Assembly (NCBI GenBank): GCA_003244035.1
Contig: QHBV01000217.1
Coordinates: 15,498-44,847 of the forward strand
Direction of reading: 5' to 3'
Origin: Solirubrobacterales bacterium
GTDB taxonomy: Bacteria > Actinomycetota > Thermoleophilia > Solirubrobacterales > Solirubrobacteraceae
DNA length: 29,350 bases
The notes under the pieces: generated by a model
The model's database searches: none
Told to the model about the DNA's origin: nothing
The model's input: the letters and a program-made list of their open reading frames with translations, nothing else
In this document: positions 7,689 through 15,398 of the stretch, piece by piece
Position numbering within the stretch: position 1 is the stretch's first letter
Layout: every line of letters begins with the position of its first letter
Program-made: the position numbers and the translations under genes

Positions 7689-7721
7689 GCGGGAACCACA
7701 GGTTCCCGGCACGGGGAGTGA
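7689..7721 (+). promoter_or_regulatory. 33-bp palindromic upstream element, copy 3
   Basis: Plus-strand GGGAACCACAGGTTCCC is the most symmetric copy (7-bp arms GGGAACC/GGTTCCC around ACA), followed by eight bases and GGGAGTGA. It lies 79 bp before the first gene of the biosynthetic operon and just upstream of the divergent small gene and XRE regulator, so it could act on both directions. Confidence 0.78.
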
Positions 7722-7744
7722 CCGCCAGATCACCATCCGGGAGA

Positions 7745-7798
7745 GTGGTGGCGGCTGCCAACGCCGATCCTCCCTGGGTCGCGGCGGCCTGGAGGTGA
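7745..7798 (+). CDS. Possible 17-aa leader peptide before the biosynthetic operon
   Basis: GTG 7745 (or 7748) follows a GGGAG stretch and opens a 17-codon frame (VVAAANADPPWVAAAWR) ending one base before ATG 7800. It lies 23 bp after element copy 3. Its stop sits inside the ribosome site region of the next gene, an arrangement compatible with coupling. It is very short and may be chance. Confidence 0.25.
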   Translation: MVAAANADPPWVAAAWR

Positions 7799-7799
7799 C

Positions 7800-8783
7800 A
7801 TGGAGCGAGTGCTGGTGACGGGGGTAGCCGGGTTCATCGGGTCCCATCTGGCGGAGGGCCTGCTGAGGCGCGGGATGGCAGTTACCGGGGTGGATTCGCG
7901 TTCGCCAGCCAGTGATCCGGGGGCGGCCGAGAATCTGGCCGGGCTGGTCGGCCGCGACGACTTTCACCTGGTGGTTGCCGATCTGGTGACGGCAGACCTT
8001 ACGCCGCTACTCGAAGACGTGCCGGTGGTGTTTCATCTTGCCGCGATGGCCGGGGTGCGCCGGTCATGGGGCGATCGTTTCGCTGACTACCTGGCCTGCA
8101 ACGTAATCGCCACGCAGCGGTTGCTGGAAGCGTGCGTCGCAGCTGAGGTGCCCCGGCTGGTCGCCGCGTCCTCATCGAGCGTGTACGGGCACGCCAGCAC
8201 AGGCCCGTCGCGGGAGGACGACCCGCTGGCGCCGGCCTCCCCGTACGGGGTGACCAAGCTGGCCTCGGAACGGCTATGCGCCGCGTACGCCACCAGGCGC
8301 CAGGCCAGCACGAGTGTGGTGGCACTGCGGTATTTCACAGTCTACGGCCCGCGGCAGCGGCCTGATATGGCGATCAGCCGGATCTTGCGCGCCGCCATGT
8401 CCGGGCGTGGTGTGCCGTTGTACGGGGACGGCAGGCAACGGCGAGACTTCACCTATGTCAGCGACGCGGTCGCGGCAACGGTGGCCGCCGCGACCGCGGA
8501 CACGCAGATGGCGGTGGTCAACGTCGGGTCGGGGCGCAGCACCACACTCAAAGAAGTGCTTGACCTTGTAGCGGTGATAACCGGCGGGGCGGTCCCGGTG
8601 CTGCACAGGCTGGATCAGCCGGGGGATGTTGAGGTCACCGCCGCCGACCTCACGCGCGTCCGAGAGTTGCTCGGCTATCAGCCCTCGACCGATCTGGCCG
8701 CAGGGCTCAGGCAGCAGTGGACGTGGCTGACCTCCCAGCGCCACGGGTATGCCCCGCTGACTGCGGACGTGGCGGCGCGGTGA
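7800..8783 (+). CDS. Extended-SDR NAD-dependent sugar-nucleotide epimerase/dehydratase
   Basis: A 327-aa cytosolic enzyme, first gene of the plus-strand operon. The Rossmann motif GVAGFIG is at residues 8-14; VVFHLAAMAGV and the SSSSVYG strand follow, with Tyr149 and Lys153 of the YxxxK catalytic pair in SPYGVTKLASE. ALRYFTVYGPRQRPDMAIS, YGDGRQRRDFTYVSDAV and NVGSGRSTTL are typical of UDP-glucose 4-epimerase/dTDP-glucose dehydratase relatives. It should act on a nucleotide-activated sugar, by epimerisation, dehydration or decarboxylation; which one is not visible. GGAGG lies four bases before ATG 7800. The stop TGA shares its last base with the next ATG (TGATG). A glycosyltransferase-like gene three positions downstream could use the product. 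Confidence 0.92.
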   Translation: MERVLVTGVAGFIGSHLAEGLLRRGMAVTGVDSRSPASDPGAAENLAGLVGRDDFHLVVADLVTADLTPLLEDVPVVFHLAAMAGVRRSWGDRFADYLACNVIATQRLLEACVAAEVPRLVAASSSSVYGHASTGPSREDDPLAPASPYGVTKLASERLCAAYATRRQASTSVVALRYFTVYGPRQRPDMAISRILRAAMSGRGVPLYGDGRQRRDFTYVSDAVAATVAAATADTQMAVVNVGSGRSTTLKEVLDLVAVITGGAVPVLHRLDQPGDVEVTAADLTRVRELLGYQPSTDLAAGLRQQWTWLTSQRHGYAPLTADVAAR

Positions 8784-9748
8784 TGCTAGTGCTGTCCGCC
8801 AGCTCGGCCAACGAGCTGTTCACCGCCGCCTGCCACGCGGTCCGTGCGACGGGTAGGCCAGCCGCGCCCCGGCAGATGGCCACCCTGGAGATTCTCGGTG
8901 CGAGCTTGTGCCTGACCGACCCCAGACGCCGGTTCGTGGACTTGCCGCCGGTCCGCGTGCTCAACCCTGCCTTCGCCGTCGCGGAGGCGGTGTGGATCTT
9001 GTCTGGCTCGGATGATCCGTGGATCTACCAGTACAACCAGCGGCTCTCCGGCTACGCGGATCATGGGCGGCTGATGGGCGCTTACGGGCCGCGGCTGCGC
9101 CGCTGGCATGGCACGACCGACCAGCTCGACCAGGTCCGCACAGTGCTCACCGACGACCCGGATTCCCGCCGGGCCGTCATTCAGTTGTTCGACCCCGCCG
9201 CCGACTTCCGCGGGCACAAGGACGTCCCGTGCACCCTGGGATACAGGTTCTTCCTCCGCGACGGCCGGCTCGACATGCACACCACGATGCGCAGCCAGGA
9301 TCTGTGGCTGGGGTTCTGCTATGACATCTTCACCGCCACGCTGCTGCAAGAACTGCTCGCTGGCTGGCTCGGAGCTGACCTTGGTGAGTACCGTCACCAG
9401 GTCGATTCGCTGCACTTGTACGCGCAGGATCTGCCCGCCGCTGAGCGACTGCCCCCGGAGACCAGGCCAGGCCCGCTGATGACACCGCTGGCCGCGCCGT
9501 GGGCAGAGCTTGACGAGCGGCTCCGCCGCGTGATCGCGGGCGAGCCGGTCGCCGGCAACGGATGGACGGAGATGGCCGGGGTGCTGGCCAGCTACCGGGC
9601 CTGGAAATCCCGGGACCGGTCCAGGGCACGACTGACGGCGGCGCGCCTGCCCGGCCCCCTCGCCGCGGCGCTATGGCGCTGGTATGACCGCCTTGAGCAC
9701 GGTGACCGCGTCCCGGCCGGGACGCCGCAAGCGGGTGAGAACCGGTGA
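8783..9748 (+). CDS. Thymidylate-synthase-fold nucleotide hydroxymethylase, CMP/dCMP-type
   Basis: A 321-aa member of the thymidylate synthase family. DSRRAVIQLFDP supplies the phosphate-binding arginines, KDVPCTLGYRFFLRDG contains the catalytic Cys150, and MRSQDLWLGFCYDIFTATLL follows. The residue 31 positions after the Cys is Asp181 (CYDIF), where thymidylate synthase has Asn (FNI). In T4 dCMP hydroxymethylase the same position is Asp, with the same 31-residue spacing, and it reads the cytosine 4-amino group. The expected reaction is therefore 5-hydroxymethylation of CMP or dCMP with methylenetetrahydrofolate, as for MilA (mildiomycin) and BcmA (bacimethrin), not dTMP synthesis. ATG 8783 overlaps the preceding stop; an upstream in-frame start at 8717 would lie inside the SDR gene. 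The next gene starts 4 bases before its end. Confidence 0.85.
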   Translation: MLVLSASSANELFTAACHAVRATGRPAAPRQMATLEILGASLCLTDPRRRFVDLPPVRVLNPAFAVAEAVWILSGSDDPWIYQYNQRLSGYADHGRLMGAYGPRLRRWHGTTDQLDQVRTVLTDDPDSRRAVIQLFDPAADFRGHKDVPCTLGYRFFLRDGRLDMHTTMRSQDLWLGFCYDIFTATLLQELLAGWLGADLGEYRHQVDSLHLYAQDLPAAERLPPETRPGPLMTPLAAPWAELDERLRRVIAGEPVAGNGWTEMAGVLASYRAWKSRDRSRARLTAARLPGPLAAALWRWYDRLEHGDRVPAGTPQAGENR

Positions 9749-11466
9749 AACGACGCCACCCCTCCGTGGTGCTCGGCATGTGCTCATACACGCATGATTC
9801 TGCCGCCGCCCTGGTGGTGAACGGGCACCTAGTCGGCATGGCGGAGGAGGAACGCCTGTCCGGCGTCAAGCACACCCGCGACTACCCGGCGCGATCCGTG
9901 GCGTGGCTGCTGGAGGAGGCGGCCCTGACGGCTGCCGACGTGGAGGTTGTCGCCTATAACTTCGCCGGCCACCGATATCTAGCCGGGGTGGCGGGCAGCA
10001 TCCCTCACCTGCTGAGACCCGATACTCGTCGGCGCGCGATGCCGCGAGCGGCCAGCTTCGCGGTCATCCACCACCGCTACCGGCAGCGGATGCGCGCCCT
10101 GCGGGAGAAGTTCCCTGGCGCGGCCATCCGCAGCGTCAGCCATCACCGGGCCCACGGGCTCTACGCGCTCGCCGCCTCCGGATACGAGGAAGCCGCCGTG
10201 CTCATGACCGACAGCCTCGGGGAGACCTGCACCACTTCGATCGGCCACGGCGGTGCCGATCGCCATGGCCTCCGCTACCGGATCGCCGAGACCATCAGCG
10301 ACCCGGCGTCCCTGGGCTACGCCTACGGCGCGGTCACCGCGCACCTAGGGTGGCGGCGCGGCGACGAGGAAGGCACCGTGATGGCACTGGCCGCGCTCGG
10401 CGACCCCGCCCGGTTCCGTGACATCTTCGCCCGCGCCATTCCGCTCACCCGGACCGGGTTCACGCTGGATGCGGGCTTGTTCCCGCTGCGGGTGCTGCGC
10501 CACGGCTGGACGCGCGTCACCCCGGCGTTCATCCAGGCGACCTGCACGCCACGGCGGCCAGATGAGGAGATCAGCCAGGTACACGCCGACCTGGCGGCCG
10601 CCGTGCAGGAACGCACCGAGCAGGTGATGATCCACCTGGCCCGCCGCGCCCGGCAGGTGACCGGCACCCGGCTGCTGTGCACGGGCGGCGGGGTCGCGAT
10701 GAACTGCGTCGCCATCGGCAAGATCATCGACACGGGCCTGTTCGACGAGGTTTTCGTGCCGCCCGCACCCGGTGACTCCGGCACCCCGGCCGGCGCCGCC
10801 ATCGCCGCCTGCCTGGACATGGCCGGCTTCCTGCCCGCCGGGGTCGAGCACGCCTGCTACCTGGGACCAGCCTTCCCCGGCTTCCGGCCCGGCCTGGCCC
10901 CGCTGCCGGATCTGGCCGCCCGCCAGGTGACCGACCCGGCCGGGTTTCTCGCCGCCCAGCTCGCCAGCGGGAAAATCGCCGGGCTCTTCCAGGGCCGGCT
11001 CGAAGCCGGGCCGCGCGCCCTGGGCAACCGGTCCATCCTCGCATCGCCCCTGGTTCCCGGCGTGACACAGCGGCTGAACGCTGCGGTGAAGTTCCGCGAG
11101 CCGTTCCGCCCGTTCGCCCCGGTCGTCCTCGCGGACAAGGCGGCCGATTATTTCCGGCTCACCCAGCCCAGCCCGTACATGTCGATCGCGGCACCGGCCA
11201 CCGAGCTGACCCGGCGGGTGATCCCGGCGGTCGTGCACGCCAACGGCACCGCCCGCGTGCAGACCCTCACCGCGAGCCAGAACCCGTTCCTCGCCGAGGT
11301 CCTCCAGCGCTTCGCTGACCTGACCGGGGTCCCGGTGCTGATCAACACCTCGCTCAATGTCAAGGGCAAGCCCATCTGCGGCACCCCGCAGATGGCGCTG
11401 GACTGCCTGGCCTCCAGCGGCCTGGACGGCCTGATGCTGGACGGCGGATGGTGGGTGAGCAAATGA
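9745..11466 (+). CDS. NodU/CmcH-family O-carbamoyltransferase
   Basis: A 573-aa enzyme expected to transfer carbamoyl from carbamoyl phosphate, through carbamoyl-AMP, to a hydroxyl group. N-terminal markers are CSYTHDSAAALV (HDSA, residues ~13-24), EEERLSGVKHTRDYP and the metal-binding SHHRAHGLYA (His133, His134, His137). Further on come LLCTGGGVAMNC, the C-terminal domain signature GRLEAGPRALGNRSILASP, FRPFAPV and NTSLNVKGKPI. Length is normal for NodU/TobZ/CmcH proteins. The start, GTG 9745, overlaps the hydroxymethylase stop (GTGA). Direct coupling to a cytosine hydroxymethylase suggests that the new 5-CH2OH could be the acceptor, giving 5-carbamoyloxymethyl-cytosine; a sugar hydroxyl is the alternative. 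The family call is strong, the acceptor is inference. Confidence 0.93.
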   Translation: MKRRHPSVVLGMCSYTHDSAAALVVNGHLVGMAEEERLSGVKHTRDYPARSVAWLLEEAALTAADVEVVAYNFAGHRYLAGVAGSIPHLLRPDTRRRAMPRAASFAVIHHRYRQRMRALREKFPGAAIRSVSHHRAHGLYALAASGYEEAAVLMTDSLGETCTTSIGHGGADRHGLRYRIAETISDPASLGYAYGAVTAHLGWRRGDEEGTVMALAALGDPARFRDIFARAIPLTRTGFTLDAGLFPLRVLRHGWTRVTPAFIQATCTPRRPDEEISQVHADLAAAVQERTEQVMIHLARRARQVTGTRLLCTGGGVAMNCVAIGKIIDTGLFDEVFVPPAPGDSGTPAGAAIAACLDMAGFLPAGVEHACYLGPAFPGFRPGLAPLPDLAARQVTDPAGFLAAQLASGKIAGLFQGRLEAGPRALGNRSILASPLVPGVTQRLNAAVKFREPFRPFAPVVLADKAADYFRLTQPSPYMSIAAPATELTRRVIPAVVHANGTARVQTLTASQNPFLAEVLQRFADLTGVPVLINTSLNVKGKPICGTPQMALDCLASSGLDGLMLDGGWWVSK

Positions 11467-12530
11467 GGATCGGCTACTCCTGCTGGGGGTTCCTCGGCCC
11501 CGGGGTCACCGACACCCCCGACGGCGGGCGAAGCCACCGCCGCACCCTGGTCAACGGCCTGATCCGCGCCGGGCACGACATCGTGTTCCTGCAAGCCAAC
11601 CGCGACCTGACCGAGGCCAGCCACAACCTGACCGGCCGCTACACCTGGGACAGCGGGCTGCCGGAAATCGACGCCTTGTTCCTGGAATGGCGCTGGCCCA
11701 TCCCTGGCCGCAACATCACCGCCTGCGGCACCGACGGGCACACCTGCGACCTGCACCGCCAGGTCCAGCTCGTCACTGGCTACACCCGCGGCCAGCGGGT
11801 GCCAACAGTGATCTGGGACAAGGACCTGCAGCTTCCGCCCGGGCACCCGCTCCGGGGCCTGCCAAACGTGGCCGTCTGCGAACCGGCGCTACTGCCTGGC
11901 CCCGGCGCGGCAAGCCTGCTGTTCCCGGTCGCGGACGCCGTCCTAGATGCCGCCAACCCGGTCGCCCTGGCAGCGGAACCGCGCCCGCTGCCGCTGGTGT
12001 ATATCGGTAACCAGTACGACCGCGACGGCGCGTTCGGCGCGTACTTCGCCCCGGCCGCCGCCCGATTCGCCCACCTGGTGGCCGGGAAGTGGACCGACAC
12101 CAGCCGATGGCCGCACCTGAACTTGACCGGCCGCTGCCCGTTCAGCGAGGTCAGCCACCTGTACCGGTCCGCGCTGGCCACCGTGCTGCTGCTCCCAGAC
12201 CGGTACGCCCGCGCCGGCCAGATGACCCAGCGGCTGTTCGAGGCCGTGCTGGCCGGGTGCCTGCCCATCACCCCGGCCAGTATCGCCTGCGCGGGCAGGT
12301 TCACCCCGCCCGCCCTGCACGCCGCCGACGGGCAGCACGTCATCGACCGGCTCCGGCACGCCCAGGCCGCCGCCGGGACGGCCTGGCATGTCGAGACGAT
12401 CGCGGCCTGCCTGGAACGGCTGGGCATCTTCCGCCTATCCCGCCAGATCGCCACCCTCAACCGCGTCCTGGAAAGGCTGACCGATGCGTCCTGTGCGCGC
12501 CTGCCCGCCACGTCCCCCCGGCCCCGGTAG
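11463..12530 (+). CDS. GT-B-like glycosyltransferase
   Basis: A 355-aa protein starting at ATG 11463, overlapping the carbamoyltransferase stop (ATGA). The N-terminal MRIGYSCWGF...SHRRTLVNGLIRAGHDIVFLQ is a glycosyltransferase-B N-lobe start. The central LPLVYIGNQYDRDGAFGAYF and the C-terminal TQRLFEAVLAGCLPITP segment resemble the nucleotide-sugar-binding lobe of GT-B/CgeB-like enzymes. No transmembrane segments or signal peptide are seen, so it is cytosolic. It probably joins a sugar to the operon's nucleotide or another small acceptor. The exact GT family is not certain from reading. Confidence 0.72.
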   Translation: MRIGYSCWGFLGPGVTDTPDGGRSHRRTLVNGLIRAGHDIVFLQANRDLTEASHNLTGRYTWDSGLPEIDALFLEWRWPIPGRNITACGTDGHTCDLHRQVQLVTGYTRGQRVPTVIWDKDLQLPPGHPLRGLPNVAVCEPALLPGPGAASLLFPVADAVLDAANPVALAAEPRPLPLVYIGNQYDRDGAFGAYFAPAAARFAHLVAGKWTDTSRWPHLNLTGRCPFSEVSHLYRSALATVLLLPDRYARAGQMTQRLFEAVLAGCLPITPASIACAGRFTPPALHAADGQHVIDRLRHAQAAAGTAWHVETIAACLERLGIFRLSRQIATLNRVLERLTDASCARLPATSPRPR

Positions 12531-12541
12531 GCTCGCCCACC

Positions 12542-13141
12542 GTGGACCGGATCGCGATCATCGGATGCGGCGGCAGTGGCAAATCCCATGTGGCCCGCGC
12601 CCTCGGCGCCGCCCTGGGCATCACGCCCGTCCACCTGGACGCGCTTTACTACAACCAGGACTGGAACCCGCTGCCCAAGGACGAGTTCGCCGACCTCCAG
12701 CACGACATGGTCACCCGGCCGCGGTGGATCATCGACGGGAACTATGCCTCCAGCCTCCCGATCCGGCTGCAGGCCGCGGACACGGTGATCTTCCTCGACC
12801 TGCCCGCCCGGTCCTGCCTGGCCGGGATCGCCGAGCGGCGGCTGCGGCACGGCGCAGGGCAGCACGACGCGATCGGCGTGTACGACCGGATCACGCCGAA
12901 CTTCGTCCACTACATCATCGGCTACCGGCGGCAGATGGCCCCCCGGGTCCGCCGCCTGATCGCCGAACATGCCGGGAACGCCGAGGTGATCGCGCTGCGC
13001 AGCCGCCGTGCCAGCCGCCGCTACCTCGCCGACGTCACGGCAGCCACCACGGCCGGCTCGCTGTCCGGCGAGCATCCTTCCGGCCCGTCCCAGCCGTCCG
13101 GCGGTGCCGTGGCCGGGGCTCGCGGTGAGTCCCGCAGCTAG
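12542..13141 (+). CDS. P-loop nucleotide kinase-like NTPase (topology modulation/FlaR-like)
   Basis: A 199-aa protein starting at GTG 12542, 11 bp after the glycosyltransferase stop, with only a weak GGTAGG upstream. Walker A is GCGGSGKS (residues 8-15). VHLDALYYNQDWNP, WIIDGNYASSLPIRL and ADTVIFLDLPARSCLAGIAERRL match the small adenylate-kinase-like family often annotated as topology modulation protein, with YIIGYRRQMAPRV in the lid/C-terminal part. The last ~30 residues (Ser/Pro/Gly-rich) look like an unstructured tail and partly overlap the next gene. In this operon a nucleoside- or nucleotide-phosphorylating role is plausible. Substrate unknown. Confidence 0.8.
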   Translation: MDRIAIIGCGGSGKSHVARALGAALGITPVHLDALYYNQDWNPLPKDEFADLQHDMVTRPRWIIDGNYASSLPIRLQAADTVIFLDLPARSCLAGIAERRLRHGAGQHDAIGVYDRITPNFVHYIIGYRRQMAPRVRRLIAEHAGNAEVIALRSRRASRRYLADVTAATTAGSLSGEHPSGPSQPSGGAVAGARGESRS

Positions 13142-14729
13142 CCCGTTCACCGACCCGGCGGTAGTGAGCGGCCTGCTGTACGGGTCGGCAGACCGGCTGG
13201 CACGCCGCACGGGCGCCCTGCACCGCGCCCGGGTCAGCGGACGGCACGCCGGGCACGTGATCGCAGACCTCGCCGCGCAGACGGCGACACCCCCGCGCCG
13301 GAACACGCGGATAGCTGACATCGGCTGCGGCCGGGGCACCACCACCGGCATGCTCACGCAGCAGCTCCCGGCTGCGGCAGTGGTCGGCGTGGACATCTCG
13401 CCCGCCTTGCTCGCCGCTGCGCGCTACCGGCTGCCAGCGGAATCCGGCGCCGCGCTGGCATGCGCTGATTTCCACCACCTGCCGCTGGCGGACGCCAGCT
13501 GCGACATCGTGGTCGCCGCGTTCTGCCTGTACCATTCCGCGGCCCCAGGGCGCGTGATCGGCGAGATCACCCGCTGCCTGCGCCGCGGCGGCACGGCGAT
13601 CCTGGTCACCAAGTCCACTGACAGCTACCGTGAGCTTGACCACCTGGTGGCCGCAGCTGGCCTCGACCCGTTGGCGCTGTCGAGGCCGAGCCTCTACCAG
13701 GCCGCCCACAGCGGCAACCTGCCCGCTCTGGCGTCGGGACACCTGCGGGTCCAGCGGGTTATCCATCACGCTCACCGGTTCACTTTCGCAGACCTGGCGC
13801 ATGCCGCCGAGTACCTGGCAACCTCCCCCAAATACCAGCTTCCCGCCCAGGTAGCCGCCGATGCCGCAGCGCTGACGGCGGTCCTGCGGGAACGGCTCCC
13901 GGATCACCGGGTCACGACGACATCCACCGTCACCTACCTGACCGCCACTCGCCACGCGGACGAGGCCACCACGACACCGGCCACACACCGGAAGCGCTAC
14001 CGCGAGGGCTCCGGGCGGCAGCGAGCCGAGCAGAACTACCGGTGGCTGGCCAGCCTCGGCGGCCCGATGCGCCTGCCCGGGCTGCTCGCCACCGAAGGCC
14101 AGGATCTGGTCTTCGCGCACGTCGACGGCAGGCACGCCCAGCCTGGTGACCTGGTCGGCCTCGCCGACCACCTCGGCGCCACACACGCCCACGCACACGG
14201 CGCCGAACTGGGCCGCGCCAGGCTCAGCGAGCCGTTCCGCACCAGCTCAGGTCATCAGATCCCCGGATTCCTGGGTGTCCGCCTGGCCGCTGTCGCCCGT
14301 GAGCTGGCCTCAGGCTCGGTACCCGGCTCCGCCCTCACGATCGACCAGGCGGCGTTCTTGCTCCGCGGCGCGTGCGACGGCCCGGCGGCGTTCTACAAGG
14401 ATGCCAACCCGCGCAACTTCCTCATCACGCCAGCCGGTCCTGTCACCGTCGATTTCGACGAGCTCACCCTAGCCCCATTCGGATACGACCTCGCCAAGCT
14501 CGTCGTAACCCTTGCCATGACCCACGGCCTCCTCCCGGCCCGGCTAATCACCAGCGCCATCGACGCCTACAACACCGCCGCCAGCCAGCACCGGCCGGGA
14601 TCCGGAATCCTGACCCGGGGAAAACTGATGAGCTTCGCCGAGCTCCACCACATCCTCACCGCCCGCTACCTCGGCCACGCAGGCTACCGGCATAGCTGGG
14701 ACACCCTGCGGCCTGACCGGCCCAGCTAA
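13125..14729 (+). CDS. Fusion: SAM methyltransferase plus APH-like kinase domain
   Basis: A 534-aa protein from GTG 13125 (17-bp overlap with the previous gene; the start is uncertain because the frame is open to 13008). Residues ~1-260 form a class I methyltransferase: IADIGCGRGTTTGML (Asp65 in motif I), VVGVDISPALLAAAR, ACADFHHLPLADASCDIVV and LRRGGTAILV. Residues ~290-534 resemble the aminoglycoside phosphotransferase/choline kinase fold: FYKDANPRNFLI with Asp426, and TVDFDEL with Asp443 in place of the DFD/DFE metal motif. The usual His of HxD is Lys here. A separate APH-like gene lies two positions downstream. The fusion implies successive methylation and phosphorylation of one substrate, or a sensor/immunity kinase; both are inference. 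Confidence 0.8.
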   Translation: MSPAASPFTDPAVVSGLLYGSADRLARRTGALHRARVSGRHAGHVIADLAAQTATPPRRNTRIADIGCGRGTTTGMLTQQLPAAAVVGVDISPALLAAARYRLPAESGAALACADFHHLPLADASCDIVVAAFCLYHSAAPGRVIGEITRCLRRGGTAILVTKSTDSYRELDHLVAAAGLDPLALSRPSLYQAAHSGNLPALASGHLRVQRVIHHAHRFTFADLAHAAEYLATSPKYQLPAQVAADAAALTAVLRERLPDHRVTTTSTVTYLTATRHADEATTTPATHRKRYREGSGRQRAEQNYRWLASLGGPMRLPGLLATEGQDLVFAHVDGRHAQPGDLVGLADHLGATHAHAHGAELGRARLSEPFRTSSGHQIPGFLGVRLAAVARELASGSVPGSALTIDQAAFLLRGACDGPAAFYKDANPRNFLITPAGPVTVDFDELTLAPFGYDLAKLVVTLAMTHGLLPARLITSAIDAYNTAASQHRPGSGILTRGKLMSFAELHHILTARYLGHAGYRHSWDTLRPDRPS

Positions 14730-14738
14730 AGGAGCCCC

Positions 14739-15398
14739 GTGTCCGTCAGCACCGAACTGATCATCGCCCGGCACGGCGAGGCACACTGCAACCTCGCCGG
14801 GCTCGCCGGCGGCGACAAGACCTGCACGGGCCTCACGGTACGTGGTCACCAGCAGGTGGCCAGCCTGGCCAGCCGCCTCCGCGAGGAACACGGGACCGGG
14901 ACACCGATCAGCGCCCTGTATGCCTCGCCCCGCCGACGGGTCCGGGAAACTGCCGAGATCCTCTCCGGCGCGCTCAACCTGCCAGTCCGCCCCGAACCCG
15001 CCCTCAGCGGCCCGCGGCACGGCCAAGCCGACGGGCTCAGGTGGGAAGATATCAAGACCGCCTTCGGCGGCCCGCCCCAAAGCCATCCAGACCGGCCATA
15101 TGCGCCGGGTTCGGAAACCTGGAACGAGCATCTAGCCCGCGTCACCGCATGCCTAGCCGGGCTCACCCAGCGGCACGCGGGGCAGAAAATACTCATCGCC
15201 GGGCACGGCGAAACGGTTGAGGCCGCCTTCACCCTGCTTCTCACGCTACCGCCCGGCACCTGCACCCGCGCGGGCTTCGCCGCCGACCATGCCTCGCTAA
15301 CCCGCTGGCACATGCGGCGCAACCGGCTCGCGCAGGCCGTCTGGATCCTCACCGCCTTCAACGACACCCGCCACCTGCCGGAGCCCACTGATGCCTGA
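14739..15398 (+). CDS. Histidine phosphatase (phosphoglycerate mutase-like)
   Basis: A 219-aa member of the histidine phosphatase superfamily. The RHG motif is IIARHGEAHCN with the phospho-acceptor His12; the second catalytic His156 is in IAGHGETVEAA. SALYASPRRRVRETAEIL is the family's conserved helix. GTG 14739 has AAAGGAG upstream, nine bases after the fusion gene. The stop overlaps the next gene by 8 bases. It likely removes phosphate from a nucleotide-derived intermediate of the operon, which is a common closing step in nucleoside pathways; the substrate is not shown by sequence. Confidence 0.9.
   Translation: MSVSTELIIARHGEAHCNLAGLAGGDKTCTGLTVRGHQQVASLASRLREEHGTGTPISALYASPRRRVRETAEILSGALNLPVRPEPALSGPRHGQADGLRWEDIKTAFGGPPQSHPDRPYAPGSETWNEHLARVTACLAGLTQRHAGQKILIAGHGETVEAAFTLLLTLPPGTCTRAGFAADHASLTRWHMRRNRLAQAVWILTAFNDTRHLPEPTDA

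Noticed and set aside
8783..9748. Housekeeping thymidylate synthase (thyA)
   Set aside because: Asp181 replaces the uracil-recognising Asn, and the gene is embedded in a biosynthetic operon.
11780..13396. 538-codon minus-strand frame opposite the glycosyltransferase and kinase-like genes
   Set aside because: No recognisable motifs; it spans three well-supported plus-strand genes.
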